Positions 1 to 7,312 of a stretch of DNA of 21,729 bases are shown piece by piece. Source of the stretch: Candidatus Dojkabacteria bacterium. GTDB lineage: Bacteria; Patescibacteriota; Dojkabacteria; J137. The first letter of the stretch is position 1, and each line of letters begins with the position of its first letter. A model generated the notes under the pieces. The model was not told the origin of the DNA, ran no database searches, and saw only the letters and a list, made by a program, of their open reading frames with translations. Both the position numbers and the translations under genes were made by a program. Location: contig RFKV01000030.1 in NCBI GenBank assembly GCA_003694175.1, positions 1-21,729 of the forward strand, written 5' to 3'.

Positions 1-1
1 G

Positions 2-418
2 GTTAATACGGGTATAGTAGATGAGATGAAGGATATAATGTTAAAGATTACTGGTCAGTCCGCGACTGTTACAAAAGCAAAATATTCTATTGCTAATTTT
101 GGTATGTTGAAAAAGGGAATGCCAAATGGTGTTATGGTTACTCTTCGGAAAAATTTGATGTGGGATTTTTTGTATAAGTTGATAAATATAGCTATTCCAA
201 AAATTAAGGATTTTAAAGGTTTGAGTTTAAACGGTTTTGATAGCTCTGGTAATTACACGCTTGGTATAAGAGATCATACTATATTCCCGGAGATAGATAC
301 ATCCACTTTTCAAAAAATAAGATCGTTGAATGTTACTATTGTTTTTGGTCCATTATCATCGAAGGAGCATTCCATAGCGTTTTTACGAAAAGTTGGTTTT
401 CCATTTAGGCAGGATTAG
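2..418 (+). CDS. rplE: 50S ribosomal protein L5 (5' end missing)
   Basis: Binds 5S rRNA in the central protuberance of the large subunit. The reading frame is open from base 2, so the gene runs off the left edge; about 138 residues are visible and roughly the first 40 are missing. Recognised by the order of L5 blocks: the ITGQ..TVTKAK segment, the GMPNGVMVTLR strand, the region AIPKIKDFKGLS, GNYTLGIRDHTIFPEID, and the closing FPFRQD. The first internal ATG at 26 is not the start, because residues before it (VNTGIVDEM) continue the family alignment. It ends in TAG 19 bases before rpsN and is the first visible gene of the spc-type operon. Confidence 0.96.
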   Translation, partial: VNTGIVDEMKDIMLKITGQSATVTKAKYSIANFGMLKKGMPNGVMVTLRKNLMWDFLYKLINIAIPKIKDFKGLSLNGFDSSGNYTLGIRDHTIFPEIDTSTFQKIRSLNVTIVFGPLSSKEHSIAFLRKVGFPFRQD

Positions 419-437
419 TGATTTTATTCAGTTTTTA

Positions 438-656
438 ATGGCAACAAAGGCAGCAATAGCAAAATATCTAAAGATTAAAAGAAAAGCAAGCGGAGATTCA
501 AAATATGCTTCATTTGCGGCTATTAGATTGAGGAATAGATGTTCAATCTGTGGCAGACCTAGAGGTTACATTAGGAAGTTTGATATGTGTAGGATTTGTT
601 TTAGAAAATTTGCTTCTGAGGGGTTACTGCCGGGAGTTAAAAAGATTAATAATTAG
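438..656 (+). CDS. rpsN: 30S ribosomal protein S14, zinc-binding type
   Basis: Small-subunit head protein of 72 residues. It has the zinc ribbon CSIC-x12-CRIC of the type Z (C+) form, followed by the usual FRKFASEGLLPGVKK end. I chose the ATG at 438 over the longer frame from 393, because the protein then begins MATKAAIAKYLKIKRK as S14 does and the longer frame would overlap rplE. Type Z S14 is usually about 61 residues. This one has about 11 extra residues (GDSKYASFAAIRLR region) before the first Cys pair, which ends in an RLRNRC-like stretch reminiscent of the long zinc-free form. No Shine-Dalgarno is visible upstream. Confidence 0.95.
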   Translation: MATKAAIAKYLKIKRKASGDSKYASFAAIRLRNRCSICGRPRGYIRKFDMCRICFRKFASEGLLPGVKKINN

Positions 657-669
657 TGTTTTATAGGAT

Positions 670-1050
670 ATGGTATCAGACCTAATTTCTGACTCTTTGA
701 CCAGAATAAGGAATGCTATTTTGGTTAATCATAAGACAGTTGAACTAGTTAACTCAAAAATGATTCGTTCAATACTTGATATTATGAAGGATAAGGGGTT
801 TATTGATAGTTATGAAGTCCAGGGCAACTTTTTGCTGGTTAATCTGAGGTATGACAAAAAAGGACCGAAGATTAAAGGGTTGGAGAGAGTATCCAAGCCG
901 GGCGTAAGGAAGTATTTAGGGTACAGGGATATAAAGCCTGTCTACAACGGTTTGGGTGTTTCTATTTTTTCTACTCCAAAAGGTGTCATGACCGGTGAAG
1001 ATGCAGTTAGACTAAAAGTTGGTGGTGAATATTTGTGTTTTATTTATTGA
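670..1050 (+). CDS. rpsH: 30S ribosomal protein S8
   Basis: Primary 16S rRNA-binding protein of the platform; 126 residues, close to the usual 130. Visible signatures are the N-terminal DLISDSLTRIRNA, the central KPGVRKYLGYRDI and the C-terminal STPKGVMTGEDA...GGEYLC. In most bacteria it represses the spc operon by binding its mRNA near rplE; that site is not visible here. It starts 13 bases after rpsN. AGGAT lies immediately before the ATG, too close for a good ribosome-binding site. It ends in TGA, which argues against UGA recoding. Confidence 0.97.
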   Translation: MVSDLISDSLTRIRNAILVNHKTVELVNSKMIRSILDIMKDKGFIDSYEVQGNFLLVNLRYDKKGPKIKGLERVSKPGVRKYLGYRDIKPVYNGLGVSIFSTPKGVMTGEDAVRLKVGGEYLCFIY

Positions 1051-1053
1051 TCT

Positions 1054-1614
1054 ATGTCCAGGATAGGTAGAATTCCGGTAAAGCTTCCGGAAGGTGTAAA
1101 TGTTGAAATCACTAAAGGTCCGTTATGTTCGGTTGTTAAAGTATCAGGTAGACTTGGGACGCTGTCACAGCAGATTCCGAACGTGATTAATGTTGAGCTT
1201 GTAGAGTCTGATGAGGGTAGAAAAATAGTTTTTTCCTTAAATGAGCTTACAAAAAGAGCAAAATCTTTTTATGGTTTGTACAGGTCTTTGGTTAATAACA
1301 TGGTAATAGGTGTTTCACAGGGTTATTTTAAGGAACTAGAGATTCATGGTATAGGCTACAGGGTGGAAAAGAAAGGGGATGAGTGCGTCTTTTCATTAGG
1401 TTTATCGCACAAGATAGTTTATGTACCACCTCAAGGGATTAATGTGGAAGTTTCTGATCAGGTTAATATCAAAGTTAGCGGCATAGATAAGCAATTAGTT
1501 GGTGAGGTTGCATCTAAGATTAGGTCATTCAAAAAACCAGAACCTTACAAAGGGAAAGGTATTAGATATAAAGGTGAGATTGTTAGAAAGAAATCAACAA
1601 AGACAGCTAAATGA
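1054..1614 (+). CDS. rplF: 50S ribosomal protein L6
   Basis: Large-subunit protein near the factor-binding centre; 186 residues, slightly longer than the usual 176-180. It starts MSRIGRIPVKLPEGV and ends with the characteristic PEPYKGKGIRYKGE followed by a lysine-rich tail. The repeated alpha/beta fold is seen as SVVKVSGRLGTLSQ and the second-repeat GYFKELEIHGIGYR. It begins three bases after the rpsH stop, so the two are probably translated in a coupled way. No Shine-Dalgarno is visible. Ends in TGA. Confidence 0.97.
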   Translation: MSRIGRIPVKLPEGVNVEITKGPLCSVVKVSGRLGTLSQQIPNVINVELVESDEGRKIVFSLNELTKRAKSFYGLYRSLVNNMVIGVSQGYFKELEIHGIGYRVEKKGDECVFSLGLSHKIVYVPPQGINVEVSDQVNIKVSGIDKQLVGEVASKIRSFKKPEPYKGKGIRYKGEIVRKKSTKTAK

Positions 1615-1632
1615 AATGTTAAAAATTTTGAA

Positions 1633-1971
1633 ATGAATAGGTCTTCGGTACTGAAAAAGAAAATTGCAAGACTAAGAAGAAAAATGCACATAAGAAAAAG
1701 GGTGAGTGGTACATTTTTTAAACCTAGGTTGTCTGTGTTTCGTTCGAATAAGTATTTATACATACAAGCAATAGATGATGAGAAAGGTCACACAATTGCC
1801 GCATCTTCAACCTTGAAAGGTAAGAGTATCGATGAGATGGCTCAGGAGTTGGTTAAAAAGTTGCATGTATTAAATGTGTTTAATGGGGTATTTGATAGAA
1901 ATGGTTATAAATATCATGGAAAAGTTAAGCAACTTGCTGAATCCTTAAGAAAAAACGGTTTAAAAATTTAG
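1633..1971 (+). CDS. rplR: 50S ribosomal protein L18
   Basis: 5S rRNA-binding partner of L5; 112 residues, near normal. Evidence is the basic N-terminus with RRKMHIRKRVSGT, the PRLSVFRSNKYLYIQAIDD strand, and the highly conserved end FDRNGYKYHGKVKQLAESLR. It follows rplF after 18 bases and precedes rpsE by 11. The leader before the ATG is A/T only, with no ribosome-binding site. Confidence 0.97.
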   Translation: MNRSSVLKKKIARLRRKMHIRKRVSGTFFKPRLSVFRSNKYLYIQAIDDEKGHTIAASSTLKGKSIDEMAQELVKKLHVLNVFNGVFDRNGYKYHGKVKQLAESLRKNGLKI

Positions 1972-1982
1972 ATTAGGCTCAA

Positions 1983-2546
1983 ATGGAACAACTTAATGAA
2001 GTAATCAGCCAAAAAAATACAGAGGGTTCTAAGGAGGTTAACCTCGCCGCGGAAGGTGTAGATAATTTCTTGTCAAGAATGGCTGTTAGTAAAAAAGTAA
2101 GAAAAGTTGATAGTGGCTTTAGGACTGAGCTTATAACGAAGCTTATAAGCGTAAGGCGAGTTTCGAAAATGACTAAAGGAGGAAGAACGTTGAAATTAAG
2201 TGTTTTAGTTGCTGTGGGAGATGGCTCAGGAAATTTTGGTTTGGGCTTAGGAAAAGGCGAGGATTTGAAGCAGGCCCAAGACAAGGCAGTGGCTGATGCC
2301 AAAAAGAACATGATTAGTGTAAAATTAAAGGGAACAACGATTCCTCGTGAGATTTTTTATAAGTATAAAGCGGCTAAATTGATTCTAAAACCTGCAAAGA
2401 GGGGGACAGGTATTGTTGCGGGTTCGTCAGTTAGACTAATCGCAGAGGTTGCAGGGATTAGAGATATGTACTCAAAAATACTAGGTTCAAACAACAAAGT
2501 TACAAACGCCTATGCCATGTGCAATGCTTTGAAGTCGTTAAGTTAA
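1983..2546 (+). CDS. rpsE: 30S ribosomal protein S5
   Basis: Small-subunit protein involved in decoding accuracy; 187 residues, a little longer than the E. coli protein because of an N-terminal extension of about 35 residues before the double-stranded-RNA-binding-like domain. Signatures: RRVSKMTKGGRTLKLSVLVAVGDG, GLGLGKGEDLKQA, then PAKRGTGIVAGSSVR and LGSNN near the C-terminus. In most bacteria rpmD (L30) lies directly between this gene and rplO. Here only 16 bases separate them, so L30 is absent from its usual place. Confidence 0.97.
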   Translation: MEQLNEVISQKNTEGSKEVNLAAEGVDNFLSRMAVSKKVRKVDSGFRTELITKLISVRRVSKMTKGGRTLKLSVLVAVGDGSGNFGLGLGKGEDLKQAQDKAVADAKKNMISVKLKGTTIPREIFYKYKAAKLILKPAKRGTGIVAGSSVRLIAEVAGIRDMYSKILGSNNKVTNAYAMCNALKSLS

Positions 2547-2562
2547 AAATTAGGTAGAGAGT

Positions 2563-3021
2563 ATGAAATTTTTATCTGTAAAAACAAGTAAACCGAGTAA
2601 AAGACTGGGGAGAGGAATGGGTTCAGGAGTTGGTGGGCACACTGTAGGCAGAGGTGGTAAAGGTCAGACTGCCAGAGGGGGGCACAAGTCGCCAAAACCA
2701 GGTTTTGAAGGTGGACAGAACCCGATATCTAGAAGGCTACCAAAGTTAAAGGGTTTCTCTAGAGGTTTTTTTAAATCAAAAGTGGTTTCAAAAGTTTTGA
2801 GATTGAGTGATTTAGAAGCTTTGGTGAAGTATAAAGGTATTGACGTTTTGGATATATCAAAGCTTGTTGATTTTGGTCTTGTGAGACCTAGGTTTAATAA
2901 GGATACTACGATCAAAGTTCTTTATGACAGGGATCCTGAAGTTCCAATTAATTTACAGGGTGTAAAAGTGTCGAAATCTGTAAAGGAAGCTATAGAAAGA
3001 ACTGGTGGTAGCGTCAAATGA
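2563..3021 (+). CDS. rplO: 50S ribosomal protein L15
   Basis: Large-subunit protein of 152 residues, close to the usual 144-150. The N-terminal glycine- and arginine-rich segment (KRLGRGMGSGVGGHTVGRGG), the KGQTARGG and FEGGQNPISRRLPKLKGF blocks are diagnostic. A purine-rich leader (AGGTAGAGAG) just before the ATG may be a weak ribosome-binding site. It comes directly after rpsE because rpmD is missing, and is followed by secY after 15 bases. Confidence 0.97.
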   Translation: MKFLSVKTSKPSKRLGRGMGSGVGGHTVGRGGKGQTARGGHKSPKPGFEGGQNPISRRLPKLKGFSRGFFKSKVVSKVLRLSDLEALVKYKGIDVLDISKLVDFGLVRPRFNKDTTIKVLYDRDPEVPINLQGVKVSKSVKEAIERTGGSVK

Positions 3022-3023
3022 GA

Positions 3024-3029
3024 TATAAT
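3024..3029 (+). promoter_or_regulatory. possible internal -10 box before secY
   Basis: A perfect TATAAT lies in the 15-base gap between rplO and secY, ending 7 bases before the secY ATG. A transcript from here would be leaderless or almost so. No -35 box is visible at the right distance, and this copy is not preceded by TGn. It may be chance in AT-rich DNA. Confidence 0.25.
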
Positions 3030-3036
3030 CACGAAA

Positions 3037-4581
3037 ATGTACGACAATATTTCATCTGTTAACATTTTTGAGGAGGTACCTAAGCGCGGTAGAAATAAAA
3101 AAGGCGCAAGAAGGACTCTAGGTTTGTTCACAAGTTTTTCAAGGAAGATTTTTTCAAACAAACTTCTTGTCAAAAAGATATTTTTTACATTGGGTATCGT
3201 TACAATTATTAGGGCATTAGCTTCAATACCTCTCCCAGGAGTTGATCCAATAGTAATAGAAGAGGTTTTTAAAAATGGTTCGAGTATACAAAATCAGTAT
3301 TTGTTTACCCTATTTACTGGAGGAAGGTTAGATAGTCCAAGTATTATAGGTCTTGGAATAGCTGCATACATTAATGCTTCTATAATTATGCAACTACTAC
3401 CTTATGTCATCAATAAACTAAAGGAGCTACAGAGGGAGGGAGAGAGAGGTAGACAGATAATTAATCAGATTACGCGATTAATAACTTTTCCATTATCTTT
3501 TATTTATGGATTCACGTACTTGATTCTAATTTCACAGACTGATTTGGGAGGTGGAGGTGGATTGCCTAGCGGTTCGTATCTTATTCCTCATGCTGCAGGT
3601 TCCAATATGCCTGAGATTGGTTTAATTTTATTTATGGCGTTCGTTTTAGCGGTTGGTACAGTTATTTTAATGTGGTTGGGTGAGTTTATCACTGAAAATG
3701 GAATAGGTAATGGTGCTTCTATAATAATTCTAATCGGAATAATTTCGAATTTGCCGGGTTACATAATAAACGATTTCTCAACGTCGGGCCTTGATGTTAT
3801 ATTTCAGCAGCTGTTAAAGGGAGATTTTACAATTGTAACTATGAATTTGTCTTTTTGGATTTTGCCGGTGGTATTGATTGGTTTGATTTTGACAATTGCA
3901 TTAATTATTTTTGTTAATGAGTCTCAAAAAGAAATTACGATTCAGTATGCCAGAAGGGTCAAGGAGTCTGATAGGTCTTCTAGTTCATCAGTTTTGCCAA
4001 TCAAGTTCACTGTAACTGGAGTAATGCCGGTTATATTTGCCTTTTCATTTATTTCTATGCCGCAGCTAGTCATACCGATTCTACAAAGTTTTGAAGGTTT
4101 TAAAAGTTCACAGTTTCTTTCTTCGATTCAAAGCTCATTTTTGTTTTCTGGTGTTGGAGATGCAGCTAAAATTCTCGACGGCTCAGATTTACTATACGAG
4201 ATAGTTTTGTTTTTTCTGATAATACTTTTTGGTATGTTCTACGCTTTTATAGTGCTAAACCCAAGAGATACAGCGGAAAATCTTCAAAAAAATGGTGGGT
4301 TTATACCTGGGATCAGGCCTGGTAGTGCTACCGAGGCTTATTTATCCAAGGTGTTGCTAAGAATTGGATTTGTGGGTTCAGTGTTTTTGGGTTTTGTCAC
4401 CTTATTACCCTTTATCGCTAGATATATTATTAGTGTCATAGGCTCTGGTCAGCAGTCGAACCTTAATTTGTTGACCGGGATTGGTGGAACTAGTCTGCTG
4501 ATTTTAGTATCAGTTTTCCTTGATATTAAGAGGCAGTACAATTCTCTCAAGGTGTCGGCTAAATACAGTGAATTTGTTTAG
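3037..4581 (+). CDS. secY: Preprotein translocase subunit SecY
   Basis: Core channel of the Sec translocon in the cytoplasmic membrane, working with SecE/SecG and SecA or the ribosome. At 514 residues it is longer than the typical 430-450. About 35-40 extra N-terminal residues, including a basic patch (KRGRNKKGARR), precede the first membrane span, and there is no internal ATG that would remove them. Family signatures: ALASIPLPGVDP after TM1, the plug region INASIIMQLLP, the cytoplasmic KELQREGERGRQIINQITR, GEFITENGIGNGASIII, and NPRDTAENLQKNGGFIPGIRPG near TM9-10. About ten hydrophobic spans are visible. It is the last classical spc-operon gene and is followed by recO after 12 bases. Confidence 0.97.
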   Translation: MYDNISSVNIFEEVPKRGRNKKGARRTLGLFTSFSRKIFSNKLLVKKIFFTLGIVTIIRALASIPLPGVDPIVIEEVFKNGSSIQNQYLFTLFTGGRLDSPSIIGLGIAAYINASIIMQLLPYVINKLKELQREGERGRQIINQITRLITFPLSFIYGFTYLILISQTDLGGGGGLPSGSYLIPHAAGSNMPEIGLILFMAFVLAVGTVILMWLGEFITENGIGNGASIIILIGIISNLPGYIINDFSTSGLDVIFQQLLKGDFTIVTMNLSFWILPVVLIGLILTIALIIFVNESQKEITIQYARRVKESDRSSSSSVLPIKFTVTGVMPVIFAFSFISMPQLVIPILQSFEGFKSSQFLSSIQSSFLFSGVGDAAKILDGSDLLYEIVLFFLIILFGMFYAFIVLNPRDTAENLQKNGGFIPGIRPGSATEAYLSKVLLRIGFVGSVFLGFVTLLPFIARYIISVIGSGQQSNLNLLTGIGGTSLLILVSVFLDIKRQYNSLKVSAKYSEFV

Positions 4582-4593
4582 ATTGGAGTTTGT

Positions 4594-5172
4594 ATGACTT
4601 TGAAAACTTGCAGCGGGTTTGTATTATCCAAGTCGTCAACATATAACTCTGATTTTGTGATTTTCCTCTTGTCTGATAGAGGTGCACTCGTAAAACTTTT
4701 AGCTAAACGAAAAGTTTTTGAAAAATTTAGTTCATTAATTCTAGAGACGAATCTTGTAGTTGTTGCGTTTGATGATCGATATAAAATTCCTATATTAAAG
4801 GATATTAGTGTTGTATCTTCCAACTACGATTTTTTATCGTGCTTTGATAATTTAGGTTTTTGTTTTCTTGTTATTGAGATTTTGTTAACCATTGCAAAAG
4901 AAGGTTTAGAAAACGAAAAATTGTTTTCAGCATCAAAAGAATTTTTCTCATCCAGAAAGAGGGTTAAGGATGCGGCAGTAAACTTTGTATCTGATATTTT
5001 GCTAAGTGAAGGACTTGTTAGTCCAGATACTCTTTTGGAGATTAAAACTTTGTCCAAAACTGACTTGGATGGTGGTGAAGAAATCAGGGAAAAAAATGTG
5101 CTAAAATCCTTGCTAGATAAATTCGAGTCTGTGTTGGATCTAAAATTGAGTAGTAAAGTTTTAGTTGCTTGA
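4594..5172 (+). CDS. recO: DNA repair protein RecO (short form)
   Basis: RecO helps RecR load RecA onto SSB-coated single-stranded DNA in the RecFOR pathway. The N-terminal 70 residues look like the RecO OB-fold: a G-F-V-L strand, then NSDFVIFLLSDRGALVKLLAK and KFSSLILETNLV, as in the start of this family. A helical region follows. At 192 residues it is shorter than the usual 230-250, and it has no four-cysteine zinc module, which many RecO proteins carry. It has the clearest ribosome-binding site in the operon (GGAG, five bases before the ATG). It ends one base before the pheT start, suggesting coupled translation. Identification rests on the N-terminal fold and length, so it is moderately secure. 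Confidence 0.7.
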   Translation: MTLKTCSGFVLSKSSTYNSDFVIFLLSDRGALVKLLAKRKVFEKFSSLILETNLVVVAFDDRYKIPILKDISVVSSNYDFLSCFDNLGFCFLVIEILLTIAKEGLENEKLFSASKEFFSSRKRVKDAAVNFVSDILLSEGLVSPDTLLEIKTLSKTDLDGGEEIREKNVLKSLLDKFESVLDLKLSSKVLVA

Positions 5173-5173
5173 G

Positions 5174-7162
5174 ATGCTTCTGCTTTTTTCACAATTAAAG
5201 AAGTATGTTCCTGGTCTTGAAAAGAGTGTAAAGGAAGTTTGTGATGCCTTTACCCTTACTGGACAGATGCTTGATAAAATTCATCAAGTGAAATACGAGG
5301 GCAAAGATGATGTATTACTTGATCTTGAAGTTAGACAGAACAGGTCCGACCTCCTTTCAACAATAGGTTTAGCTAGAGAGATTGCATGCTACATGGACCT
5401 AGAGATTAAATTACCTAAAGAGTATGAGTTTCCGAGAAAAAGTTACTCGGAAAACATCCTTCCCATTGAAGTTTTGTGTCCAGATAAAGTTAAGAAGATA
5501 AAAGCGATAAAATTTGAAGGTGTTGAAATAAAGAAATCTCCTCGTTGGCTTTCCGACTATCTTGGTTTGTTTGGTATTAATTCGATTAATAATCTTGTTG
5601 ATCTTACAAATTATGTAATGTTGGAGACGGGTATTCCTTCTCATGTCTTTGATGCAGATCTAGTGGGAGATCATTTAGTTTGGGAGTTATCTCATGGTAA
5701 GTATAAAAAGATGGTTACTTTGAATGGCCAGCAGATTGAAATACCAAATGATGCATTAGTTATTTCTGATGGAAGGAGGCCTTTGAGTATGAGTTTTATT
5801 GGGGGAAAGGAAGATGCTTTAAATGAAAGATCTAGAAATGTTATTCTTGAGTTTGGTATATATGATCAGGCAACTGTCCGGAGAAATTCAAGACAGGTTA
5901 AAGTTGTTACTGAAGCATCAACACGACTTGAAAAGTTTTTAGATACACGACTTGTTGATAATGCATTGAGTATGCTAGTTGAGATGATTCAGGAGTTATG
6001 TGGTGGATCTATTGTCGCAGAGTATGAGTATTGTAATGATAATCTTGTTTGTAAAAACTTATCTGTTAGATTTGATCTCATAAGTCAACTTGCTGGTGTT
6101 CAGATTTCAGAAGATTTTTCTTTGCATATTTTGAATAAATTAGGTTTTGAACCTACGTCCAAAGACGGGTCAATTCATGTTAAACAGGCCCTTGGTAGAA
6201 CGGATATATCCTGCGAATATGATCTAGTTGAGGAAGTAATCAGATTCTACGGTTATGACAAAATTCCAACAAACAGGCTGTCAATAAACATTGTTAAAGA
6301 TATTACCCTCTCAAGGATAAAGTTAATGGATAAGGTTACGGACTTACTGGTTAGTAAAGGATATGATGAAACAAGATCATGGGTCTTAGTCGATGAACAC
6401 AAAAACTTAATTACAAGTTTTTACCCTCAGTTTGATCCCATTAGAGTTACAAATTCGATCAATGAAGAGGTGCCAATTTTGAGGTCATCGATTGCTGTTA
6501 ATCTAGTTGAATCTTATAAAAAGCAATTTTTCAATGGTATTTATGATGCTAGTATTTTTGAAATCGGAAAAATCTTTTACCGTGATGCAAATAAGATGAT
6601 AAAAGAAGAGTATTTTTTAGGACTACTTGTAAGGAGTTTAGCGAGTTTGCAAGTTGACTTTGATAGAGTTACATCATTGTTGTACTCAATTGTAGCTTAT
6701 CTCGGGTTTTCAACTCATAATTTCAGTTTGAAAAAGGTAAAGGAAAAAGTTATTGAGATAGCTCATCCAAACAGCTATCTTGAGTTTTTTTATAAAGAAG
6801 AATTAGTAGGTAGAATATTTGTTACCTCAAAGTATAAGTATGAACCAGGAGAGGTCGTAATTATGGAGCTGAATTTGACAAAACTGGATAAAATTGTTTC
6901 CACTGATAGTACAGCAGAGGAATTATCAGATAGAGTCATTTACAGAGATGTAAACTTAGAATGTGTCGATGAATTTGATTTATTAAAAAATATTAATACG
7001 TTTTTCGAAAATAATGATGCAGGTAATGTCTTTGACTGGCATGTAATAGATAGGTATAAGTTGTCAGATAAAATTAAATATACAATTAGAATAGGATTTA
7101 TTAAAATAGGAGAGAAAGAAGCAGACACTTTAGTGGAAAAATTATTGTGTTCTAAACATTAA
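5174..7162 (+). CDS. pheT: Phenylalanyl-tRNA synthetase beta subunit lacking the tRNA-binding OB domain
   Basis: Beta chain of the (alpha-beta)2 PheRS. It has 662 residues against about 785-800 in typical bacteria. The N-terminal B1 piece (FSQLKKYVPGLEKS) runs directly into DLEVRQNRSDLLSTIGLAREIA, which in full-length proteins comes after the roughly 100-residue EMAP-like tRNA-binding domain (B2); that domain is absent. The rest is present: the B3/B4 editing region (LSMSFIGGKED, EASTRLEKFLD), the B5 segment EYDLVEEVIRFYGYDKIP, the catalytic-like B6/B7 part, and a C-terminal FDX-ACB anticodon-binding domain from about residue 580 (RVIYRDVNLECVDEF). I prefer the ATG at 5174 to the in-frame TTG at 5165, which would overlap recO. 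pheS is not in the window. Confidence 0.95.
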   Translation: MLLLFSQLKKYVPGLEKSVKEVCDAFTLTGQMLDKIHQVKYEGKDDVLLDLEVRQNRSDLLSTIGLAREIACYMDLEIKLPKEYEFPRKSYSENILPIEVLCPDKVKKIKAIKFEGVEIKKSPRWLSDYLGLFGINSINNLVDLTNYVMLETGIPSHVFDADLVGDHLVWELSHGKYKKMVTLNGQQIEIPNDALVISDGRRPLSMSFIGGKEDALNERSRNVILEFGIYDQATVRRNSRQVKVVTEASTRLEKFLDTRLVDNALSMLVEMIQELCGGSIVAEYEYCNDNLVCKNLSVRFDLISQLAGVQISEDFSLHILNKLGFEPTSKDGSIHVKQALGRTDISCEYDLVEEVIRFYGYDKIPTNRLSINIVKDITLSRIKLMDKVTDLLVSKGYDETRSWVLVDEHKNLITSFYPQFDPIRVTNSINEEVPILRSSIAVNLVESYKKQFFNGIYDASIFEIGKIFYRDANKMIKEEYFLGLLVRSLASLQVDFDRVTSLLYSIVAYLGFSTHNFSLKKVKEKVIEIAHPNSYLEFFYKEELVGRIFVTSKYKYEPGEVVIMELNLTKLDKIVSTDSTAEELSDRVIYRDVNLECVDEFDLLKNINTFFENNDAGNVFDWHVIDRYKLSDKIKYTIRIGFIKIGEKEADTLVEKLLCSKH

Positions 7163-7176
7163 ACACAAATGTTTTT
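7154..7176 (+). terminator. weak hairpin at the end of pheT
   Basis: A 7-bp AT-only stem (AAACATT / AATGTTT) with a 7-base loop overlaps the pheT stop codon and runs into five T residues. It sits where the long operon should end, before the convergent gene. The stem has a single G-C pair and would be unstable, so this is tentative. Confidence 0.3.
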
Positions 7177-7248
7177 CGAATAAGCTAATAAAAAGTTAGT
7201 ACTCCCCTCAATATCCTTTAGTTTCGTAAATTAATCAAGATAACGCAG

Positions 7249-7275
7249 AAAAAGCTGAGCTCAGTGATGAGGCCC
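7249..7275 (-). terminator. possible terminator of the membrane-anchored protein gene
   Basis: Read on the minus strand, a GC-richer patch (GGGCCTCATCACTGAG) can fold as CTCA/TGAG with a 4-base loop. It is followed within 7 bases by CTTTTTC, about 40 bases after the stop of the gene ending at 7313. A self-complementary CTGAGCTCAG overlaps it. The stem is short, so confidence is low. Confidence 0.3.
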
Positions 7276-7312
7276 CACTAGCGCAAATTTTTCCGATAAA
7301 CTCCAGAAATTC

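Noticed and set aside
393..437. Longer N-terminus for rpsN
   Set aside because: It overlaps rplE by 26 bases and adds 15 residues unlike any S14; the ATG at 438 gives a normal S14 start.
1979..2311. Long open frame on the minus strand opposite rpsE
   Set aside because: It lies wholly within a certain ribosomal protein gene, has low-complexity Leu/Phe/Pro composition and no start signals. Similar antisense frames opposite rplO, recO, the CofD-like gene and argS were dropped for the same reason.
1..5172. UGA recoded as glycine, as in some CPR lineages
   Set aside because: TGA ends rpsH, rplF, rplO and recO exactly where the proteins should end, so the standard code applies.
7163..7312. Mobile element or attachment site in the pheT-downstream gap
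   Set aside because: CTGAGCTCAG is a simple 10-bp palindrome; there is no integrase, transposase or matching repeat in the window.
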